Shown here piece by piece: positions 57,354 to 64,000 of a DNA stretch of 64,000 nt (the first letter of the stretch is position 1; each line of letters opens with the position of its first letter). Made by a program: the position numbers and the translations under genes. The DNA is taken from the NCBI RefSeq assembly GCF_021245985.1, contig NZ_JAJQXA010000003.1, positions 310,001 to 374,000 on the forward strand, in the 5' to 3' direction. The stretch comes from Flavobacterium soyae. GTDB taxonomy: Bacteria > Bacteroidota > Bacteroidia > Flavobacteriales > Flavobacteriaceae. The notes below the pieces were generated by a model. That model was not told the DNA's origin. It saw only the letters and a list, made by a program, of their open reading frames with translations, and did no database searches.

Positions 57354-58571
57354 TTAAAATTCAGAGTCTTCTTCTGTTTTAGCAGGAGTTGTTGTTGCGG
57401 GCGCTGTGGGTTTTGGTGTAACTGGTTTTTGTACTGCAGGTTTCTGTACTGCAGGTTTTGGTGTTGTTGGCGTTCCGGTTTCAGCGTCAACTTCAATTCC
57501 AGTATCAGTTCCAGAAGTGTAAACTGGTGTTGTAACAGAAGCAGGAACTACTTTTGGTTTAATTGGGAAATAAATTTCTGTAACTAATTTAGAAGGACTT
57601 TTTACATCTAATTTGCTTACAGATAGAATTTCAAGATGTGACCAGCTTAATTCAGGTATAATTTTTTGATTGTTAATATACGCTGTTGTTTTTGTAATTG
57701 CTTCACTAGTATGCGTATAATCTCCTTTTAAAGTTGTTTTAACAGCATCAAAAGCATTTAATTTTCCTGATAAAATATCACTTCCGGCACTAATCGAAAT
57801 CTCTTTGTTAATTGGTAAACAAATTGAAATTTTTGCCAAGCCTTTTGCAGAATCATAAGTATGATAAATAATAAAAGGCTTTCCGTTTGTGCTTAAATCA
57901 TTGGTTTCGCTAAAATGAATAAGTTTAGGAATTACAATTCTTGCATTTTTATTAACCTTAGAAATCTCGCTTGTAAATGTCTGTTTGATATATGGAGTTT
58001 CGGTTTTTTTAACTGCTCCATCCACTTTTACTGCATAAGTTTTGGTTTCGTAATCAAGGTTTTTGTCTATGTTTGCAAGGCTTTTTTCATAAATAGTTCC
58101 AATAACTTTATCAGATCCCCCATTTAATGCAGCATATATTTTGAACATAAAGCTCATTGTTCCTTTTGCTTTCCATGTTACTTTTGTTTTTCCTGCAAGA
58201 GTATCTTTAAAAGTCCAGGTTACATCAGCTTCGGTGCCATCGTATTTCATTTTTTGTTCAATACTTTCTCCGTCTTTTGTTTTTAGTGTAATGGCATTTC
58301 CGGCTCCCTCTTCGTCAGACCAATAAAATGAACCTCCGTTACCGGTAGTTTTATTTGGGAAAGTAAATTTTAAAGACGGATTTTCAACTGCCCAGGATTC
58401 GAAGTCTTCGTAATTTCTAAAATCATTTACATAATTATATACAGTTGCTTTTGGCGAATTGATTACTTTACTTCTTTCAACAGAAAAAATCCCTTTTTGG
58501 GTAGCAACAAAAACGGTAAGAGCAACTAAACTTAATAAAAGTAAAAGGAATAAATATTTTAGAATCTTCAT
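57354..58571 (-). CDS. SRPBCC-family membrane-anchored protein
   Basis: The protein has 405 residues. An N-terminal hydrophobic helix (5-25) precedes a START/SRPBCC lipid-binding-like domain (30-175, VINSPKATVYNYVNDFRNYEDFESW). A second domain (200-355, GyrI/AraC-effector-like) follows, then a Pro/Thr/Lys-rich tail (TPKPAVQKPAVQKP) containing a short repeat. Extracytoplasmic placement is expected. Function is unknown. It lies upstream of the ECF operon but 75 bp away, and may be part of its regulon. Confidence 0.75.
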   Translation of the reverse strand: MKILKYLFLLLLLSLVALTVFVATQKGIFSVERSKVINSPKATVYNYVNDFRNYEDFESWAVENPSLKFTFPNKTTGNGGSFYWSDEEGAGNAITLKTKDGESIEQKMKYDGTEADVTWTFKDTLAGKTKVTWKAKGTMSFMFKIYAALNGGSDKVIGTIYEKSLANIDKNLDYETKTYAVKVDGAVKKTETPYIKQTFTSEISKVNKNARIVIPKLIHFSETNDLSTNGKPFIIYHTYDSAKGLAKISICLPINKEISISAGSDILSGKLNAFDAVKTTLKGDYTHTSEAITKTTAYINNQKIIPELSWSHLEILSVSKLDVKSPSKLVTEIYFPIKPKVVPASVTTPVYTSGTDTGIEVDAETGTPTTPKPAVQKPAVQKPVTPKPTAPATTTPAKTEEDSEF

Positions 58572-58643
58572 TGGTGCAGGTTTTTCGTAAAGTTATAAAT
58601 TTTCTTGGGAGTCTAAACTAATAACTAAAAATAATAGATTGTA

Positions 58644-58832
58644 TTATCTCTTTAAAAAGATTTTGATGACAAATAAAAGGGCGATAAAAAGAAGAAATAC
58701 AAGTAATACTTTGTAATTTCCTTTGTAAAAAATTTTGTGTAGTGCAAGATCTTTGCGATAAGCAAAAATCATTACGATTACAAATGCAATAAAAAAACAG
58801 AGTCCGAATATTAATTGTCCTTGACTAAACAT
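58644..58832 (-). CDS. Small membrane protein of 62 residues
   Basis: It has two hydrophobic helices, LIFGLCFFIAFVIVMIFAY and YKVLLVFLLFIALLFVIKIF, joined by a short charged loop RKDLALHKIFYKG. The loop is hydrophilic and basic, which suits an inner-membrane hairpin. ATG start at 58832. No family name is recognised, but composition and length favour a real gene. Confidence 0.6.
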   Translation of the reverse strand: MFSQGQLIFGLCFFIAFVIVMIFAYRKDLALHKIFYKGNYKVLLVFLLFIALLFVIKIFLKR

Positions 58833-58914
58833 ATTTAAAAATAATTTTTGACAAATTTAGAGAATTGTATACGATTTGTTGCTAATTTGCCGACTCATTT
58901 AATAGAATAAAAAC

Positions 58915-59295
58915 ATGAAAAAACAACTAGACGCAGTTACTGAATTTCATACTGCTTTTAAAATAGGTCACAGCCAGACTCCAATTGCTGATTTGGGAGA
59001 AACTAAAAAACTGCTTCGTTATAATTTAATGAAAGAAGAAAACGAAGAATATCTTGAAGCGGTACAAAATAATGACTTAGTAGAAATTGCTGATGCTCTT
59101 GGAGATATGATGTATATTTTATGCGGAACCATTATTGAACACGGCTTACAGGATAAAATTGAAGCTGTTTTTGATGAAATTCAACGCAGTAATATGAGTA
59201 AACTTGGAGAAGACGGAAAACCAATTTATCGCGAAGATGGAAAAGTAATGAAAGGTCCAAATTATTTTAAACCTGATTTCTCTAAATTACTATAA
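58915..59295 (+). CDS. MazG-like nucleoside triphosphate pyrophosphohydrolase
   Basis: This is a cytosolic protein of 126 residues. The all-alpha NTP-PPase metal site is visible as EENEEYLEA (EExxE) and EIADALGDMMYI (ExxD). The C-terminal tail GKPIYREDGKVMKGPNYFKPD is a substrate-binding loop seen in this small subfamily, distantly like phage MazG-related proteins. It removes pyrophosphate from nucleotides, probably house-cleaning. Terminator and repeat R4 follow. Confidence 0.85.
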   Translation: MKKQLDAVTEFHTAFKIGHSQTPIADLGETKKLLRYNLMKEENEEYLEAVQNNDLVEIADALGDMMYILCGTIIEHGLQDKIEAVFDEIQRSNMSKLGEDGKPIYREDGKVMKGPNYFKPDFSKLL

Positions 59296-59321
59296 ATAGA
59301 AATTCTGTGTGTAAATGTTTT

Positions 59322-59459
59322 AAACACATAGAGACATAGTTTTTTGGTGCTTATAAAAAAGGCGTTTCACTTGCATTAATGCACATAGCTATGTGTGAGA
59401 AACATGTTTCTTTTTATATTCTTTATTAAACACATTAAATCTATGTTTCTATGTGTTTA
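59322..59459. repeat. Repeat element R4 (acacatagaaacatag family, opposite orientation)
   Basis: The arms aacacatagagacatag and ctatgtttctatgtgttt enclose gcacatagctatgtgt. The core reads aaaaaaggcgtttcactt, the reverse complement of the R1/R2 core, so this copy is inverted relative to them. It lies outside the carbohydrate locus. Confidence 0.85.
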
Positions 59460-59484
59460 GATATAAGTAATAGATATATAATAA

Positions 59485-59515
59485 AAAACCCGACAGCATT
59501 TCGTTGTCGGGTTTT
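59485..59515. terminator. Bidirectional terminator between MazG-like gene and ilvE
   Basis: The stem aaaacccgaca / tgtcgggtttt with an 8- to 9-nt loop is flanked by A and T runs. Confidence 0.85.
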
Positions 59516-59535
59516 GTTTTTATTCTGATTTTGGA

Positions 59536-60606
59536 TTATTGAACTTTAACGGTCCATCCATAAGTATCTTCAGAAAGTTTATTTTGAAGACTTGTTAGTT
59601 TTTCTTTTAAGAATGAAGCGTATGAATTCTCGATTGGAGCCATTTCATAGTATTCACCTTTATATGAGAAACCTTTAATAACGCTTATAACAGCAGCAGT
59701 TCCGGCGCCGAAAATTTCTTTTAAAGATCCGTTTTTAGCAGCTTCAACTAATTCAGAAACAATAACCGGACGAACTTCAACATTCAGTCCTTCTTTTTCA
59801 GCCATTGTAATTAAACTTTTTCTGGTAATACCATCTAAAATTCTTTCGCTTGTTGGTGCTGTTAATAAAGTATCATTGATTCTGAAGAAAACGTTCATTG
59901 TTCCGGCTTCTTCAAGTTTTGTATGCGTTGCATCATCAGTCCAGATAACTTGCTGGAAACCTTCTTTGTTTGCCAAATTAGTTGGATAGAATTGCGCAGC
60001 ATAGTTTCCGGCAGCTTTTGCAGCACCAATTCCACCATTTGCGGCTCTACTGTAATGTTCTGCGATAATTACTTTTACTTCACCTCCATAATAAGATTTT
60101 GCAGGAGAAAGTAAGATCATAAATTTATATTCGTCAGATGGATTTGCAATAACCCCAGGGCCGGTAGCAATCATAAAAGGACGGATGTACATACTCGCTC
60201 CGTTTCCTCTTTGAATCCATTCCTGATCGATTTTTAATAATTCATTTAAACCTTCCATAAACACATCTTCGGGAACTTCTGGCATTGCCATACGTACAGC
60301 AGAATTATTGAAACGTTTGTAGTTTTCATCAGGTCTAAACAACCAAACATCATTATTTTCATCTTTGTAAGCCTTCATTCCTTCAAAAATCGCTTGTCCA
60401 TAATGAAAGACTTTTGAAGAAGGATCCATTAAAATCGGTGCATAAGGCTTAATGACCGGAGTCTGCCATTTTCCGTTTTTGTAATCACATTCAAATAAAT
60501 GGTCTGTAAATACAGCACCAAAGCTTAAGTTTTCAAAGTCTACAGAACTTATCTTAGACGAAGTAGCTTTTCTGATTTCAATTTTGCTTGTTTGAGTTGT
60601 ACTCAT
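59536..60606 (-). CDS. ilvE: Branched-chain-amino-acid aminotransferase
   Basis: The cytosolic PLP enzyme interconverts Val/Leu/Ile and their 2-oxo acids. At 356 residues it belongs to the longer class related to eukaryotic BCAT. The PLP lysine is K197 in GGIGAAKAAGNYAAQ. FHYGQAIFEGMKAY, RPFMIATGP and GAGTAAVISVIK are characteristic. It stands alone, with no ilv operon neighbours visible. Confidence 0.94.
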   Translation of the reverse strand: MSTTQTSKIEIRKATSSKISSVDFENLSFGAVFTDHLFECDYKNGKWQTPVIKPYAPILMDPSSKVFHYGQAIFEGMKAYKDENNDVWLFRPDENYKRFNNSAVRMAMPEVPEDVFMEGLNELLKIDQEWIQRGNGASMYIRPFMIATGPGVIANPSDEYKFMILLSPAKSYYGGEVKVIIAEHYSRAANGGIGAAKAAGNYAAQFYPTNLANKEGFQQVIWTDDATHTKLEEAGTMNVFFRINDTLLTAPTSERILDGITRKSLITMAEKEGLNVEVRPVIVSELVEAAKNGSLKEIFGAGTAAVISVIKGFSYKGEYYEMAPIENSYASFLKEKLTSLQNKLSEDTYGWTVKVQ

Positions 60607-60917
60607 AATTATGTAAAGTTTTTATCTAATTTGTATTCTTAACAGATGAAAATCTAACGCAATGATCTAATGAAGAATAGGTTTTCCTGAATGCAAAATT
60701 ACGGAAAAATATATAATTTACTTAGTAAAACTGCATTAATTCCTGTGTTTAACTGAGATTTATTTATCTTATAATAATCCTAAAATTTTAGCGGAGTTTT
60801 ATAAAGAATTTATGAAAAAAGTGTCATTTTTTAAGGCTTTACGCATTTGTTTTGACTAAATTTGACTGAGAAAATGGGTTACAGATCAACAATTATCCAT
60901 TGCAAAATTCGAAAATT

Positions 60918-61583
60918 GTGAAAAGAGAAATAATTAAAACGCTAGATGGTTCAACCACAATTCATTTAGAGGAATGGAATGAAAGTTATCATTCAAAACA
61001 CGGTGCAATACAAGAAGCAAAACATGTATTTATAAAAAATGGTTTGTCCTTATTTGAGCGTAATCCTGTTTCTATTCTTGAAATTGGTTTTGGAACGGGT
61101 TTGAACGCTTTTATAACTTTTTTAGAATCTGAACATAAAAAACAAGAAATTGATTATGTTGGAGTAGAGGCTTATCCTGTAAACGCAGAAGAAATTTTGG
61201 GAATGAATTATGTTGCCGAACTTGAAGCATTGGAATTTGGGAACATTTTCGAGAAAATGCATAAAACGGAATGGAATAAGAAAACAGAAATTAGCAGCCA
61301 ATTCTCGTTAACCAAAAGGAAACAATTTTTTGATGAAATAAACGATTTTGAAATTTTTGATTTGATTTACTTTGATGCCTTCGGATATCGCGTGCAGCCG
61401 GAGCTTTGGAGTACTGAAATTTTTCAGAAAATGTACAATAGTTTAAAACCTAATGGAGTTTTGGTTACTTATGCCGCCCGCGGAGTTGTTAAAAGAAGTA
61501 TGATTTCTGTTGGATTTACAGTCGAAAAATTGGCTGGTCCGCCCGGAAAACGAGAAATGTTCAGGGCCTTTAAAAAGGTATAA
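60918..61583 (+). CDS. mnmD: tRNA mnm5s2U34 methyltransferase MnmD-like
   Basis: This SAM-dependent methyltransferase completes mnm5s2U at the tRNA wobble position. The Rossmann motif is ILEIGFGTGLNAFITFLESE. LIYFDAFGYRVQPELWSTEIFQKMY, VTYAARGVVKRSM and LAGPPGKREMFRA are the MnmC2/DUF752 hallmarks. No in-frame ATG fits. GTG at 60918 gives MKREIIKTLDGSTTIHLEEWNESYHS, the usual family N terminus (221 residues); TTG at 60900 would add six residues. The stand-alone form lacks the MnmC1 oxidase domain. Confidence 0.88.
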   Translation: MKREIIKTLDGSTTIHLEEWNESYHSKHGAIQEAKHVFIKNGLSLFERNPVSILEIGFGTGLNAFITFLESEHKKQEIDYVGVEAYPVNAEEILGMNYVAELEALEFGNIFEKMHKTEWNKKTEISSQFSLTKRKQFFDEINDFEIFDLIYFDAFGYRVQPELWSTEIFQKMYNSLKPNGVLVTYAARGVVKRSMISVGFTVEKLAGPPGKREMFRAFKKV

Positions 61584-61695
61584 CCGAATTATTTAGAATT
61601 ATTCTATATTGATTTATGTGTACTAAGAAAACGTATTCGTTGATAAAGTTTTCAAAAAAATAAGTTAAAAAGAAACTTTATATGTGATTAATGTT

Positions 61696-61703
61696 TACAT
61701 TTG
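61696..61703 (+). promoter_or_regulatory. TACATTTG -7 box
   Basis: The box matches TAnnTTTG 45 bp before the start of the 65-residue gene. A -33 TTG is not evident, so a partial promoter match. Confidence 0.4.
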
Positions 61704-61747
61704 GTGCGAGTTTAAAAATATAGATAACCCCAAAATCTTATTTTATT

Positions 61748-61945
61748 ATGTCAAAAATGATGTTTGATTACACGAAATCAATACTTGAGAGAGTAAGTTT
61801 CGACCCGGTACTTTTCTGCAGAGAGTTAGAAAAAGCTATCAAAACACTGTTACCTTATGAAATGGAACAATTGCAAGAATGGTTATTAAATTTCATTATT
61901 GAAAAACCAGAATTAAAACAAAGTCTACTACTAATTAAAGTATAA
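61748..61945 (+). CDS. Small cytosolic protein of 65 residues
   Basis: The protein reads MSKMMFDYTKSILERVSFDP followed by VLFCRELEKAIKTLLPYEM and ends FIIEKPELKQSLLLIKV. It appears to be helical and soluble. It has its own upstream -7 box and a good terminator (61950-61976). I believe closely similar short proteins are widespread in flavobacteria, but no function is known to me. Confidence 0.75.
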   Translation: MSKMMFDYTKSILERVSFDPVLFCRELEKAIKTLLPYEMEQLQEWLLNFIIEKPELKQSLLLIKV

Positions 61946-61949
61946 AAGA

Positions 61950-61976
61950 AAAGGAGCCGAACGGCTCCTTTTTTTA
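61950..61976. terminator. Terminator between the 65-residue gene and oxyR
   Basis: The stem aaaaggagccg / cggctcctttt has a 2-nt loop and a T-run. It overlaps the oxyR stop codon by 3 bases. Confidence 0.85.
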
Positions 61977-62921
61977 TGCTGGCTTTTTTAGCAGCGGACT
62001 AATGATTTGAACATTTTGAAAAACAATTGCTCCTTTTACAACGCCGGCAATTGTAGATCGAATTGCGTCAATGATCTGCATTTTTAATTCGCTCTTTGGG
62101 TAAATCAAACTTACCTCTCGGGCAGGTTTTGGTTCCTTAAAGTTTCGTAGTTTCAGTTTGTCGGAATCTTTTAAGTCTAAGGTGTGCAAGTACGGAAGTA
62201 ACGTTGTACCCAAACCTTCGTCGGCTAATTTTATCAGGGTTTCAAAACTTCCACTTTGAATCTGAAAATTATTTTGCTCGACATCAGTACCGTTTTTACA
62301 TAAATTTAAAATTCCGTCCCTAAAACAATGCCCGTCTTGTAAAAGCAGGATTTCATTGATATTCAAATCAGCAACTTCGATTTCTTCTTTTTGAAAACTG
62401 TGATGATGTTCCGGAATGTAAGCTACAAATGGTTCAAAGTATAAAACGATTTCTTTTATTTTTTCATCTTCAAGCGGAGTTGCGGCAATTGCAGCATCAA
62501 GATGGCCATTTTTTAGTTTTACAATAATTTCATCTGTATTAAGCTCTTCAATTAAAAGCTTCACTTTTGGGTATTTCTTAATAAAATTATTCAAAAACAT
62601 AGGCAAAAGCGTTGGCATAATGGTTGGGATAATTCCTAAGCGAAATTCACCGCCAATAAAACCTTTTTGCTGTTCGACAATATCTTTAATACGATCAGCT
62701 TCATTTACAATATTTTTTGCCTGATTTACAATCTTCTGTCCAATATCCGTAAGCTGAATAGGTTTTTTACTTCTGTCAAAAATTAAAATATTAAGTTCTT
62801 CTTCAATTTTTTGAATCTGCATACTTAATGTTGGCTGTGTTACGAAACATTTTTCGGCCGCAAGTGTAAAGTTTTTATGCTCTGCAACTGCTAACACATA
62901 TTGTAATTGAGTTATCGTCAT
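61974..62921 (-). CDS. oxyR: LysR-type peroxide sensor OxyR
   Basis: The protein has 315 residues. The N-terminal winged helix-turn-helix has TITQLQYVLAVAEHKNFTLAAEKCFVTQPTLSMQIQKIE. The C-terminal ligand domain carries DGHCFRDGILNLC, with cysteines at 199 and 208, the same numbers and 9-residue spacing as the redox pair of E. coli OxyR. This strongly supports peroxide sensing by a disulfide. It is divergent from dps (gap 110 bp), the normal regulatory pair. Autorepression and dps activation are likely but inferred. Confidence 0.94.
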   Translation of the reverse strand: MTITQLQYVLAVAEHKNFTLAAEKCFVTQPTLSMQIQKIEEELNILIFDRSKKPIQLTDIGQKIVNQAKNIVNEADRIKDIVEQQKGFIGGEFRLGIIPTIMPTLLPMFLNNFIKKYPKVKLLIEELNTDEIIVKLKNGHLDAAIAATPLEDEKIKEIVLYFEPFVAYIPEHHHSFQKEEIEVADLNINEILLLQDGHCFRDGILNLCKNGTDVEQNNFQIQSGSFETLIKLADEGLGTTLLPYLHTLDLKDSDKLKLRNFKEPKPAREVSLIYPKSELKMQIIDAIRSTIAGVVKGAIVFQNVQIISPLLKKPA

Positions 62922-62993
62922 TTTGATAGTAATTTTTGATACAAAAATAAGTAAATATAATTTTTTTTTATAATTTTTTTGATGAAGATAATT

Positions 62994-63001
62994 TAATTTT
63001 G
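62994..63001 (+). promoter_or_regulatory. TAATTTTG -7 box upstream of dps
   Basis: The box matches TAnnTTTG 30 bp before the dps start. The -33 region is T-rich without a well-spaced TTG, as expected of an activator-dependent promoter. OxyR probably binds in the 62922-62990 interval. Confidence 0.45.
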
Positions 63002-63031
63002 TAGTAAACTTAGTTATAAAAAATGGAGATT

Positions 63032-63511
63032 ATGAAAACAAATATTTTAGGATTACCTGTAAAAGAGTCAGAATTGTTAGTGAAAGAATTGAATGTTTTA
63101 TTATCAAACTTTCAGGTTTACTACCAAAATTTAAGAGGGATTCATTGGAATATTCGTGGAAAACGTTTCTTCGATTTACATGTAAAATTTGAAGAATTAT
63201 ATACAGATTCACAATTAAAAATAGATATGATTGCTGAAAGAGTTTTGACAATTGGCGGAACGCCGCTGCATACTTTTGAAGATTATATCAAAAATAATAA
63301 ATTAACAGTTGGTAAAAACATCTCAAATGATGAAAAAGCAGTTCAGTTAATTGTAAACTCATTGTCTGATTTATTAAAAATTGAAAGAGAAATCCTGAAT
63401 AAATCCGGTGAAATTAACGATGAAGGCACAAATTCAATGATGAGTGACTTCATAGCAGAGCAGGAAAAAACAATTTGGATGATGAATGCATGGCTTGACG
63501 AATCGCTGTAA
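63032..63511 (+). CDS. dps: Dps-family ferritin-like DNA-protection protein
   Basis: The dodecameric iron-storing protein detoxifies peroxide by ferroxidation. From the ATG at 63032 it has 159 residues. A GGAG sequence 7 bp upstream favours this start over the ATG at 63023. The inter-subunit ferroxidase centre is seen as H38 (GIHWN), H50 and E54 (DLHVKFEEL), D65 and E69 (KIDMIAERV), with the same spacing as E. coli Dps (His 51/63, Asp 67/78, Glu 82), where E replaces D at the third site. It is divergent from oxyR. Confidence 0.94.
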   Translation: MKTNILGLPVKESELLVKELNVLLSNFQVYYQNLRGIHWNIRGKRFFDLHVKFEELYTDSQLKIDMIAERVLTIGGTPLHTFEDYIKNNKLTVGKNISNDEKAVQLIVNSLSDLLKIEREILNKSGEINDEGTNSMMSDFIAEQEKTIWMMNAWLDESL

Positions 63512-63531
63512 TTTATTATTTATGAATGCAT

Positions 63532-63569
63532 TAAAAAGCAGATTGGTCAATTTTGATCCTTCTGCTTTT
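63532..63569 (+). terminator. Terminator of dps
   Basis: The stem aaaaagcaga / tctgctttt has an inner pair ttggtcaa/ttttgatcc and a modest downstream T content. Confidence 0.7.
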
Positions 63570-63610
63570 ATCTTTTTGTTAAAATTGTATAAAATTTTTA
63601 GCCAGTCGCT

Positions 63611-63639
63611 TTGATTTTATTTGTTTAACACTATTTTTG
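63611..63639 (+). promoter_or_regulatory. Strong consensus promoter of the last small gene
   Basis: TTG at 63611-63613 and TATTTTTG at 63632-63639 with an 18-bp spacer. The -7 box ends only 5 bp before the ATG at 63645. Confidence 0.7.
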
Positions 63640-63644
63640 CCCCA

Positions 63645-63929
63645 ATGAAATTAGTTGCCCGCATATTATTATTCATATTTATTGCTTTCTTATCTACGCC
63701 TACAATTGTAACGATGATCAAGAAAAGCAGTGATACGTCTATGTTTTTCAGTTTTTCTGAAGAAGAGCATTCTCATAAAGAATTAAAAGCAGCTGTTTAT
63801 CCGGCAATATTGCAGCATGAAGTTGTAATCCCGGTTTACATTGAAAAGAAAACGATAGTTTCTGAAAATATCGTAAAATTAGATAATATTTCTCCGAGCA
63901 TATTTGCTCCACCGCCCAACTTGGCATAA
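63645..63929 (+). CDS. Short exported protein of 94 residues
   Basis: The N terminus MKLVARILLFIFIAFLSTPTI is a signal peptide or anchor. The rest is EEEHSHKELKAAVYPAILQHEVVIPVYIEKKTIVSENIVKLDNISPSIFAPPPNLA, with a conserved-looking tail FAPPPNLA. A start at 63645 gives the clean signal peptide; an in-frame TTG at 63621 lies within the promoter. In flavobacteria, similar short proteins are found upstream of metal-efflux genes (recollection, not verified). No function is assigned. Confidence 0.7.
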   Translation: MKLVARILLFIFIAFLSTPTIVTMIKKSSDTSMFFSFSEEEHSHKELKAAVYPAILQHEVVIPVYIEKKTIVSENIVKLDNISPSIFAPPPNLA

Positions 63930-63949
63930 TACTTCTGAATTATTTGAAG

Positions 63950-63979
63950 AACAACTGTATTTACGGCAAATACAGCATG
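63950..63979 (+). other. Hairpin at the right edge
   Basis: ctgtattt and aaatacag form an 8-bp stem around acggc, with agaac/gttct outside it. The context is cut by the window edge, so it could be a terminator or an operator of the next gene. Confidence 0.35.
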
Positions 63980-64000
63980 GTTCTAATGTATCAATTTTTA

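Overview
The window looks like chromosomal DNA of a Flavobacterium-type Bacteroidota, probably a soil- or plant-associated species. It is AT-rich. Promoters fit the TTG-N17..23-TAnnTTTG pattern. Many signal peptides end in -NAQ, -SAQ or -AAQ. There is a SusC/SusD pair, and the tmRNA encodes a GENNYALAA tag. No transposase, integrase, phage gene, CRISPR array, rRNA or tRNA was seen.

Left flank (1-3000): a truncated 6-phosphogluconate dehydrogenase gene, a small secreted SnoaL/DUF4440-like protein and a convergent AraC-type regulator.

Carbohydrate locus (about 3.2-38.1 kb, all + strand): a GH89 alpha-N-acetylglucosaminidase, a SusC/SusD pair, two GH92 alpha-mannosidases, a small secreted protein, a calcineurin-like phosphoesterase lipoprotein and a hybrid two-component regulator. 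These are followed by myo-inositol oxygenase, GH2 beta-galactosidase, a membrane acetyltransferase resembling HGSNAT (DUF5009), a sodium/solute symporter, two GH28 enzymes, a GH51 arabinofuranosidase and a GH95 fucosidase/galactosidase. GH89, the HGSNAT-like acetyltransferase, GH92, the phosphoesterase and myo-inositol oxygenase together would suit a glucosamine-mannose-inositol-phosphate glycan, such as a GPI anchor or a plant glycosyl-inositol-phosphoryl-ceramide head group. The GH2/GH28/GH51/GH95 part would suit pectin or arabinogalactan. This substrate proposal is inference. Nearly every larger gap in the locus holds inverted-repeat elements of several families.

Centre (38.3-50.9 kb): tmRNA, a serine hydrolase lipoprotein, an AlaDH/saccharopine-dehydrogenase-like oxidoreductase, fumarase C, a 59-residue membrane protein, a TonB-dependent receptor, an ArsC-family reductase, a CPBP protease with a MenE-like ligase, a 670-bp gap made of nested inverted repeats, and an RsmB-type RNA methyltransferase.

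Right part (51-64 kb): Kup potassium transporter, an Asn/Arg/Ser-rich lipoprotein, a Ycf48-like propeller protein, an ECF sigma factor operon with a probable anti-sigma factor and a Spy-like periplasmic protein, an SRPBCC protein, a MazG-like pyrophosphohydrolase, IlvE, MnmD, a 65-residue conserved-looking protein, OxyR divergent from Dps, and a short secreted protein with a possibly leaderless start.
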